From Chitinophagales bacterium (GTDB lineage Bacteria; Bacteroidota; Bacteroidia; Chitinophagales; UBA2359): a DNA stretch of 64,000 nt. The stretch spans positions 1,310,501 to 1,374,500 of the forward strand of contig JAWKLZ010000002.1 of assembly GCA_041392475.1 (NCBI GenBank), given 5' to 3'. The translations under genes were made by a program, and so were the position numbers. Shown in pieces: positions 26,150-32,809 of this stretch. A model generated the notes under the pieces. It searched no databases, was not told the DNA's origin, and saw only the letters and a list, made by a program, of their open reading frames with translations. The first letter of the stretch is position 1. The number at the start of each line of letters is the position of its first letter.

Positions 26150-27508
26150 TCACTTCTGCCGTTTCCCAATCGTGTACCAATCAATATTCCTCGACAAATA
26201 CATCACTACTGCCAAAATTACAAACAAACCAACACTTCCCATCAACAAAGCATAGTCCTGCAATTGAAGGAGTGAATACAAAAAGCCATACAAACCGACC
26301 AAAGTGCCAAACATGACTATCGTTAAGAAGTTATTTTTCAACACACTTTTGGAGTAAATCGTAATCAACAAAATAACGCCTGTACTGGCAATCATATATG
26401 CCTTATTAAAGCCAATTTGCTCCGAAAAAGAAAGCAGCAGAAGGTAAAAAACACAGATGGACAATCCTACCAAAAGGTATTGAAGTGGATGTATGCGGGT
26501 AGAATTAAGGATTTCAACGAAAAAGAATAGTAAGAATGTCAAGCAAATAAACATAATGGCGTATTTGACCGAGCGTTCATTTTTTTGGTATTCATCGAGT
26601 GGTCTCAACAAGGATAGACCAAATTGTGATTGTGCAATATCATGGCTATTGCCAAGCCATTGCTGTGGATAGTTTCGATTGAGGTGCAGCACTTTCCAGT
26701 TGGCAGTGAAGCCGTCCTTGGTAATGTTTCTTTCGTCTGGCAAAAATGCGCCATTGAAGCTGGGACTGCCCCAATTGGATTGCATGGCAAGGGTTGTTTC
26801 TTTTCCCAATGGCATGAAACTGAGTGATTCGCTGCCATTAATGTTGATGTTGAGCGAAAAAATATGTGGTATATTGACTTCTACCGTATCCTGCAATGGT
26901 ATGCCCACGCTTACGCCTGAACCAAAAACTTCATTGACGGGAATTCCTGGGTCAAACATGTATTGGCCGCTATCCCACTTCAATTCGATGCTCTCTTGTA
27001 TGCCCCGCATGTCGGGAATCCCTATCGAAACAAAAGCTTCACTCCATAGCGCATTTTGAGGATCAATACCCAATACGTCAAAGTTGGGGCTGCTGAAATT
27101 GCCATTTAGTTGCAACTGAGCATTGTATAGAATGGCCTCGTAAATACCTCGATAGCGTATTTCGGGTGAAATATTGCTTTTGATAACCAGTTCATTGGGT
27201 AAAAAATGAGCGTATTTGGTGATAGAAACCGTTTTGGTGGTTTTCTTTTCGGTGTCTTCAATGATGGTGTAGTGTTTGTAGGGAACGGTGAGTACTGGTC
27301 CTGCAATGGTTTGGGAGTTTCCCCATGTATTACTGATTTCTCGCACAGTGTCATTTCGGCGGTATTCTCGTTCCCTGATTAGGCTGTCAATCATCATTGT
27401 TGGAATCAGCAAAATCAAGATTAAGAATCCAATAGATAGCAGTTTGAGGGTTAGCGATTGACGTACCCAACTGCCGATTCTTTCTAAATTTGAAGGATTT
27501 TCAGACAT
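26150..27508 (-). CDS. creD: Cell envelope integrity protein CreD
   Basis: 452 residues, the usual length for CreD. One N-terminal membrane helix (about 21-40), a periplasmic domain of about 250 residues with GPVLTVPY and LSLNININGSESLSFMPLG, then five or so C-terminal helices beginning after SVKYAIMFICLTFLLFF with the conserved HPLQYLLVGLSICVFYLLLL. In proteobacteria CreD is controlled by CreBC and linked to envelope stress and colicin/beta-lactam tolerance; no CreBC genes are seen here. The upstream region has a hairpin, TTCGTGTGT/ATACACGAA. Confidence 0.92.
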   Translation of the reverse strand: MSENPSNLERIGSWVRQSLTLKLLSIGFLILILLIPTMMIDSLIREREYRRNDTVREISNTWGNSQTIAGPVLTVPYKHYTIIEDTEKKTTKTVSITKYAHFLPNELVIKSNISPEIRYRGIYEAILYNAQLQLNGNFSSPNFDVLGIDPQNALWSEAFVSIGIPDMRGIQESIELKWDSGQYMFDPGIPVNEVFGSGVSVGIPLQDTVEVNIPHIFSLNININGSESLSFMPLGKETTLAMQSNWGSPSFNGAFLPDERNITKDGFTANWKVLHLNRNYPQQWLGNSHDIAQSQFGLSLLRPLDEYQKNERSVKYAIMFICLTFLLFFFVEILNSTRIHPLQYLLVGLSICVFYLLLLSFSEQIGFNKAYMIASTGVILLITIYSKSVLKNNFLTIVMFGTLVGLYGFLYSLLQLQDYALLMGSVGLFVILAVVMYLSRNIDWYTIGKRQK

Positions 27509-27535
27509 GATTTTTTGTGTTGGAGTTTTAATGTG

Positions 27536-27559
27536 TTCGTGTGTTTAGAGATACACGAA
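27536..27559. promoter_or_regulatory. Inverted repeat upstream of creD
   Basis: TTCGTGTGT (27536-27544) and ATACACGAA (27551-27559) pair with one wobble around a six-base loop, 28 bases before the creD start. It may be an operator or leader hairpin. Confidence 0.35.
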
Positions 27560-27692
27560 TAGGAAGGGAAACGTTCACTATATTGAAGAAAATTCACGCT
27601 TTTTTTAAACAATGGGTTAGAAAATTGTTTATGCCGAAAAGATTAGATTTGAGCTTACTAATTTACCATCCCACCAATTACCAGTCACCAAA

Positions 27693-28016
27693 CTACTTCC
27701 AAACCCTTGTCTGATTCACTGCATCTTTGTTTCGAAATGCTTGTTCTATGTCGACATTGAAGAAATTGGCGAGGTCTAATAGGTAGGCAAAAACGTCTGC
27801 AAATTCTTCCTCCAATTCGGTTTGTTTGTGTTGTCGTTCTGACTCTGTGTATAGGCGGGTATGGTTGCGGATCGCTTTGGCGAGTTCACCCACTTCTTCC
27901 GAAAAGAGTAAAAACAATTCTAAGTGGTTATTTTTGTTCCAGCCTCTTTCTTCACAAATATCTTTGATGTAGTTTTGAAGGTCGGGAAGTGTGGGGTTGG
28001 TTTTGAGGATAGACAT
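27693..28016 (-). CDS. MazG-like nucleotide pyrophosphohydrolase
   Basis: 107 residues from the ATG at 28016. The all-alpha MazG-like motif is complete: LLFSEEVGELAKAIRN and, 20 residues later, LEEEFADVFAYLLDLANFF, giving the ExxE...ExxD metal site. It hydrolyses NTPs or dNTPs to monophosphates, a house-cleaning activity. It lies downstream of arsS but a terminator hairpin separates the two. Confidence 0.88.
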   Translation of the reverse strand: MSILKTNPTLPDLQNYIKDICEERGWNKNNHLELFLLFSEEVGELAKAIRNHTRLYTESERQHKQTELEEEFADVFAYLLDLANFFNVDIEQAFRNKDAVNQTRVWK

Positions 28017-28050
28017 AACTGTTAATAATTGAAGGTGAATCACAAAAATA

Positions 28051-28098
28051 AAAAAAGCTGAGATTCATTTTGTTTAAAAACGAGTTTCAGCTTTTTTT
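28051..28098 (-). terminator. Terminator after arsS
   Basis: AAAAAAGCTGA (28051-28061) pairs with TCAGCTTTTTT (28087-28097). On the minus strand the stem runs into a T-tract, 28 bases after the arsS stop. Confidence 0.65.
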
Positions 28099-28125
28099 GA
28101 ATTTGTAGTTTGGACTTAAATTTCC

Positions 28126-29202
28126 CTACGCCGTTGTTCCACCACAACTTGACCCCGCTCCAGCCGTACATCCATAACAATGCTGATTTACGATGATGTT
28201 GCGTTGGTTTAAAATATCCACATCAAAATCGTCAATGTGTTGAGGAGAACTACCTTCCACTTTGAGTTCCAGCATCTGATTGAAGTCACAATCATAGAGA
28301 TAACCATCCCAACCCACAGAAATCGTATTGCGGCACATCACCCCCATTGCAGCAGTAGGATTGAAGGCTTCCACCAGTTCTGTCATATACGATTCATAGT
28401 TTTCACTTTCCAATAAATAATCCAAGAATCGGCTGACAGGAAGATTGGTAATCGCAAATAAATTGTTGAAAACAATGTCATAACGCCGCTTCAATTGGCG
28501 TTTAAATTCTGCTTCAAGGCTGCCTTGATCGCCTGGCAAAAATGCGCCAGAGGGATTGTAAACCAAATGTAAATTCAAGCCTGTTCCTTCCTTTCCATAA
28601 CCCACTTCATTGAGCATTTGCAGTGCTTTTATAGAAGCCTCAAAAACACCGTCTCCACGTTGGTTATCCGTTCTGCTTTGGCTAAAATAAGGCAATGAAG
28701 ACACGACTTCTACTTTATGTTCGGCAAAAAACTGTGGTAAATCGTGGTATTTGGGATTGGCGAGTATGATGGTCAAATTGCATCTATCTATCACCTTCTT
28801 ACCCAACTTACTACACTCTTCCACAAACCACCGAAAATGTGGATTCATTTCGGGTGCGCCGCCTGTGATGTCCACTGTTGGAATGTCGGTGCTCGCCAAA
28901 ATTTCGAGACATCGCTCAAAAGTTTGACGGGTCATGATTTCCTTGCGATCAGGTCCTGCATCCACATGGCAATGCTTACACACCTGATTGCACATTTTCC
29001 CAGCATTAATTTGAAAAGTATCAATGCCTGTTGGCTTCAAAGGAAGCAGTCCGATATCCTTCAATTTGCGCCCAAAAGGAGTAAATTTTGCATCAATAAT
29101 ATCTTTGCCATTCAGTACATTCAACTGAATCATGGTATCCGAAAGTCGGTGACCTTTACCTTGCAAGGAACGCTTAGATTCCTTTTTATCTGCTGATATC
29201 AT
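28126..29202 (-). CDS. arsS: Arsenosugar biosynthesis radical SAM protein ArsS
   Basis: 358 residues. The radical SAM cluster motif CNQVCKHC (CX3CX2C) lies near residue 72, followed by TVDITGGAPEMNPHFRWF. The C-terminal part is the DUF3641-type auxiliary domain ending CYGCTAGAGSSCGGTTA; some family members carry selenocysteine at the SSC position, here Cys. ArsS joins a 5'-deoxyadenosyl unit to a dimethylated arsenical, forming arsenosugar precursors. It is the last gene of a four-gene minus-strand operon. No arsM methyltransferase is visible in the window. Confidence 0.9.
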   Translation of the reverse strand: MISADKKESKRSLQGKGHRLSDTMIQLNVLNGKDIIDAKFTPFGRKLKDIGLLPLKPTGIDTFQINAGKMCNQVCKHCHVDAGPDRKEIMTRQTFERCLEILASTDIPTVDITGGAPEMNPHFRWFVEECSKLGKKVIDRCNLTIILANPKYHDLPQFFAEHKVEVVSSLPYFSQSRTDNQRGDGVFEASIKALQMLNEVGYGKEGTGLNLHLVYNPSGAFLPGDQGSLEAEFKRQLKRRYDIVFNNLFAITNLPVSRFLDYLLESENYESYMTELVEAFNPTAAMGVMCRNTISVGWDGYLYDCDFNQMLELKVEGSSPQHIDDFDVDILNQRNIIVNQHCYGCTAGAGSSCGGTTA

Positions 29203-29300
29203 GCTACTGTTTTAATTGTTTGCTATATTGTTGGATGGTTATATTGTTGAAACACTACCGAATCAGTACAGCAATGCGACCATATAGCCATTCAAACATC

Positions 29301-29636
29301 CTACATAAGTACTTCCTTTGCCTTGTTCATCATCTGAACACCATGTACCAAGGAAGCGCCTCCACGAATTGCTACTGCCACATGAACCGCTTCCATCATC
29401 TGTTCTTCATCTGCTCCATTTTTGAGGCAGCTACCAGTATAAGCGTCAATGCAATAAGGGCATTGAACTGTGTGCGCTACTGCCAAAGCTATCAAGGCTT
29501 TTTCACGCACCGTCAGCGCACCTTCTTCAAAAACAGTTCCGTAGTAGTCAAAGAATTTTTTACCCATTTCTTCTTGCCATTCCGTCACTTTTCCAAATTT
29601 CTTCAGATCCGCAGGATTGTAATAAGTATCAGACAT
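29301..29636 (-). CDS. Arsenosugar-associated peroxidase-like (carboxymuconolactone decarboxylase fold) protein
   Basis: 111 residues with an AhpD/CMD fold and the redox pair CPYC in HTVQCPYCIDAYT, followed by the family's GADEEQMMEAVHVAVAIRGG. Proteins with this exact architecture are regularly found beside arsS and are named arsenosugar biosynthesis-associated peroxidase-like. The gene is 98 bases upstream of arsS on the same strand. The chemical role is unknown; a thiol-dependent redox step is likely. Confidence 0.9.
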   Translation of the reverse strand: MSDTYYNPADLKKFGKVTEWQEEMGKKFFDYYGTVFEEGALTVREKALIALAVAHTVQCPYCIDAYTGSCLKNGADEEQMMEAVHVAVAIRGGASLVHGVQMMNKAKEVLM

Positions 29637-29771
29637 AAAATGTATTATTTTTAGAATGAACGATAAATGTAATACCTTTGTATAATTACAACTGTCTTTT
29701 TAAGGACGAACCAACAAAGAATAATAAGCCCTGTATAGCGTCCAAACATACGATAAAAAACTTGTTTTGGA

Positions 29772-30296
29772 TTATAAATGAGTGTTGGAAACGATAATTT
29801 TGGTTGGTTGTTTATCTCCTCGAATTTTCTCCACGCTTACCACAAAACCATCTGCTTCAATGGCATTTTTCATTCGGAAAAAATTGGCTACATCAGTTTG
29901 ATAGTTGAAAACACCCAAATCTATATACTGTTCTTTTTGCAGCAGCCACACTTGATATTGTTTGTCAGGAGGAGGGATAGGTAAGCCATCTGCATCTATA
30001 TAAACCGTATGTTCATTTGGATTCCAATAAATTATGGCTTTTGCAGTATCGGCAGGTGAAATGCTTTGAAGCAATATTTTTTTGGTATTTTCTTGCCGCA
30101 ATACTTCAAAATTTTCCTTGGCTACCTCATAGTTTCGTTGCAATACCTTATACTGCTGTGCAAAAACATCTTCCTCTTCTTTTAAGGCTGCAATGCGTTC
30201 ATCCGTACCCCCCAATTCCATCACAAAAAAAGCATTTGCAATCAAACTAATGCTCAGCATCACCAAAGTCACTACTCGCAATACATTTGAATTCAT
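29772..30296 (-). CDS. RskA-type anti-sigma C-terminal domain protein without N-terminal zinc finger
   Basis: 174 residues. A membrane helix at about 7-26 is followed by a coiled coil (30-68, rich in E/Q/K) and the periplasmic anti-sigma-K-factor RskA domain, with AIIYWNPNEHTVYIDADGLP, PPPDKQYQVWLLQ and the closing FVVSVEKIRGDKQPTKII. Full-length RskA proteins have about 90 cytoplasmic residues with a sigma-binding domain before the helix; this one has only six. No sigma-factor gene is adjacent. It sits between the rhodanese and the arsenosugar peroxidase genes on the same strand, so it may have been recruited for another role. Confidence 0.8.
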   Translation of the reverse strand: MNSNVLRVVTLVMLSISLIANAFFVMELGGTDERIAALKEEEDVFAQQYKVLQRNYEVAKENFEVLRQENTKKILLQSISPADTAKAIIYWNPNEHTVYIDADGLPIPPPDKQYQVWLLQKEQYIDLGVFNYQTDVANFFRMKNAIEADGFVVSVEKIRGDKQPTKIIVSNTHL

Positions 30297-30359
30297 AGAT
30301 GTTTTATTTTAATTTCTTCAAACAAATCGTTCACTTTCAGTTGCATCCCGTCTATTGCA

Positions 30360-30872
30360 TTAATAGATTTTCTCCACCTTCTTGTTCAGCCAAATGCCCC
30401 AAGACTTAGAAAAACCGTGTACTTTTTTGGTAGGCGTTGCAGTAGAATCCAATACCTCCTGTTCTCGATTGGCCCATTCAAAAATACCTCCATAAAGGTT
30501 GTACACATTCGTAAAGCCCATTTTCTGCAATTGTTCACCAATCCGTTCACTTCGATAGCCCACTGAACAATACACCACAATCGTTGTATCTTTAGGAAAG
30601 TCTGCTACTTTGGTCGAATCAAACGCTTCGTAACCCACCCAAATCGAGTTTTTGAGGTGACTTACCTTGTATTCTGCCTCTTCTCGGCTGTCCAACAAAA
30701 CAATACTGTCAGCAGGTAGTTCATGAGAAAGTTGTTCCACATTTACCAATGGAACCGTATTTTTATACAAGGTTTTCAAAAGCAACCCATAAGCAGGATT
30801 GTTCACATTTTTTGAAGAATTGCAGGCTGTGAAGGTAAACATCAATAGTATCAAGAGTTTGGAGAATTTCAA
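30360..30872 (-). CDS. Rhodanese-domain lipoprotein
   Basis: 170 residues. The signal segment LLMFTFTACNSSKN places the lipidated Cys at residue 17. The rhodanese domain has VLLDSREEAEYKVSHLKN, the active-site loop VYCSVGYRSERIG with the catalytic Cys, and YNLYGGIFEWANR. It would carry sulfur or handle thiols on the periplasmic side. The C-terminal KSWGIWLNKKVEKIY is a tail also seen, as I recall, in family members near arsenosugar genes. It is the first gene of the operon, preceded by a -7 box. Confidence 0.85.
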   Translation of the reverse strand: MKFSKLLILLMFTFTACNSSKNVNNPAYGLLLKTLYKNTVPLVNVEQLSHELPADSIVLLDSREEAEYKVSHLKNSIWVGYEAFDSTKVADFPKDTTIVVYCSVGYRSERIGEQLQKMGFTNVYNLYGGIFEWANREQEVLDSTATPTKKVHGFSKSWGIWLNKKVEKIY

Positions 30873-30895
30873 TGGTTTGTATTTTTTTAAAAATA

Positions 30896-30903
30896 CAAAG
30901 ATA
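30896..30903 (-). promoter_or_regulatory. -7 promoter box of the arsenosugar-type operon
   Basis: The minus strand reads TATCTTTG, a match to TAnnTTTG, 23 bases before the rhodanese start. The nearest TTTG is 26 bases further upstream, longer than usual. It overlaps an 11-bp palindrome TTTGTATTTTT/AAAAATACAAA. Confidence 0.45.
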
Positions 30904-31153
30904 CGGAATCAGTACCAGCTACTTTGCTCCAAAAATCAATCATTCACCTTACTTAACATTTTTTTGGGAACTTTCTACAACTGTACTACCTTTATAAAGA
31001 AAGTAAGAGTCGCTTAATTTGAAGCAGAAAACAAAAAGGTGAAAAGTATAGTGTGATTTAGTTCATTTTAATTTTCATTTCCATTTTTTTTTGCTTTTGT
31101 AAGTAACCTTTATGGTTTATTACTCGACAAAATAATCAAACAAATAAAACAAG

Positions 31154-31708
31154 ATGGCACGAAGTGCGAAACTTAAAAAAGGCAATATCATATTTTTTAT
31201 TCTATTGATTTTTGGATTGTTGTACTACTTCAATCGAGAACAAATCAACCGTGATTTGAAGGATTTGGGAGTATTGCCCTCATCCGAAAACATAGATGAT
31301 AACGAAAGACCTACCAACGAATTTCCTATTATTGAAGATGAACCGAAAACAGAAGAGGTCACAACTGAAGAAGAAACAACTACCAGAGAACCTGCTTTTC
31401 AGATTTTGACCAAAGGCGGTATGGGAAACTTGTATGTCGGTGAAAATCCCATTCGCATACAGGCTACGGGTATTGACCTCGCCAATGTAACTCCTATTGC
31501 AGAAGGTTCGTGGATTGACATCGAAACCATTGACAAAGAAAGAGGTCTGTACAATGTAAAACCACAGAGACAAGGCACTGCAAAAATCAACTTGTTTGCC
31601 AAAATCAACGGCAAATATGGCGTCGTCAGCGAACACTCCTTCAAGGTGCTTCCCATACCAGAACCCAATGTGAATGCTCCTATCAAAAATAGACTTGTAC
31701 GGATTTGA
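31154..31708 (+). CDS. GldM-like protein, N-terminal part
   Basis: 184 residues: a membrane helix (about 11-26, IIFFILLIFGLLYYF), an acidic Thr/Glu-rich linker and one Ig-like domain resembling the middle domains of GldM/PorM (GNLYVGENPIRIQATGIDL and GLYNVKPQRQGTAKINLF). GldM is the inner-membrane T9SS motor shaft; this protein lacks its bulk and its gldKLN neighbours. The downstream ORF at 31937 is in the same frame and carries the following domains, so this is probably the 5' part of one broken gene. Confidence 0.7.
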   Translation: MARSAKLKKGNIIFFILLIFGLLYYFNREQINRDLKDLGVLPSSENIDDNERPTNEFPIIEDEPKTEEVTTEEETTTREPAFQILTKGGMGNLYVGENPIRIQATGIDLANVTPIAEGSWIDIETIDKERGLYNVKPQRQGTAKINLFAKINGKYGVVSEHSFKVLPIPEPNVNAPIKNRLVRI

Positions 31709-31936
31709 TTATGATAGAGTTATGTGAAAAGTGATTTGTTGTGTGCAATTATTTTCCTCTTGAAAAACATTTGTTATAATCAAAATATAGGACTCTTTTT
31801 CAAAACATTTGTTTATGAGTGTTTTAAGCATAAAATAATAAATCATTAAATATTTTCAATAATTTATTATTCACTGATTATCGAGCCGAACAAGTCTAAT
31901 AATCCAGTAGATGACTTACTGTGGACAATTAAAAAT
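31709..31936. other. Interrupting A/T-rich stretch in the GldM-like gene
   Basis: The frame of the downstream part is open back to 31850 and reads like coding sequence from about 31877 (IIEPNKSNNPVDDLLW), but has no ATG. 31709-31849 is A/T-rich with stops in the frame, with a 12-bp direct repeat AAAACATTTGTT (31764, 31802) and a 10-bp inverted repeat AATAATAAAT/ATTTATTATT. Confidence 0.55.
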
Positions 31937-32803
31937 GTGGGAGGCGAAGAAGGCATTTTACAAGCCAACCAAGACACCCCATTGGAGGTTGCCATTGCAG
32001 AAGTAGATCCGAGTACGATTCGCCTCGAAGTCACAGGAGAAGGCAATACTGTATCCCCCATTGACCCCAGCAAAGGCAAGTTCAATGTCAATGTGCGTTC
32101 GGGAAATAGAGTCACTGTAACGGTTCGAGCGAAAGTAGGTGGTCGCCCACAAATTATTGGTACAAAAGATTTTGTGGTCAAAGGAAATCCCAATAGCAAA
32201 TATACTCCCACAGAAGAAGAAACTACTAACAATGCTTCAAAAGTAGAAAAATCGGAAGCCATTTTGTATGTAGGTGTGGATTATCCCTTCAATATTGACG
32301 ATCCAAATGTTGATCCCAAGAACCTGCAATTCAAGGGCGAAAATGTGCGAATTACGGGCAACAATGGCGAATATGTGATGAAAGTAACCCAAGCGGGGGA
32401 AGTGAAAGTCGAAATTTTTGACAGAAGCAATGGTACACCGCAACTGATTGAAACCACTATTTATCAAGCCGAAGAACTCCCTGCTCCTATCGCTATGATT
32501 GACGGCAAAACAGGGGGCGAAATCACCATGGCAAAAATGCGGGATACCAAAAACTTGGAATTTGGCTACAATGATTTGGATGTCAAAGTTAATTTCCAAC
32601 TCATACGCTGCAAAGTAACCCGCTATCCAGCCGATGCACCTCCTGAATCCCAAATCAATGGCGGCAATGTGTTCAGCACTTCTACACGCCGCTTGTTTTT
32701 GGAAGCACAAGTGGGTGATTTGTACCGCATTACTGATATTAAGGTAAAAACTCCGAACAATAAATTTTTGGAGGTAAAACCGATTAGTTTTGAAGTGAAA
32801 TAA
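31937..32803 (+). pseudogene. GldM-like protein, C-terminal part without proper start
   Basis: 288 residues from a GTG, but recognisably coding sequence begins further upstream without an ATG. It has two more Ig-like domains (KGKFNVNVRSGNRVTVTVRA; EAILYVGVDYPFNIDD) and the GldM C-terminal domain, with LPAPIAMIDGKTGGEITMAK and the closing LEVKPISFEVK. There is no signal or membrane helix. Together with the ORF ending at 31708 it would form a membrane-anchored, three-Ig-domain GldM relative. I consider it a fragment of a broken gene; translation from the GTG or a rare start cannot be excluded. Confidence 0.6.
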
Positions 32804-32809
32804 GGTTTT

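Noticed and set aside
31706..31881. TGATTAT copies at 31706-31712 and 31875-31881 as a target duplication in the split GldM-like gene
   Set aside because: Removing the 169 bases between copies does not restore the frame, so a simple insertion there is not supported.
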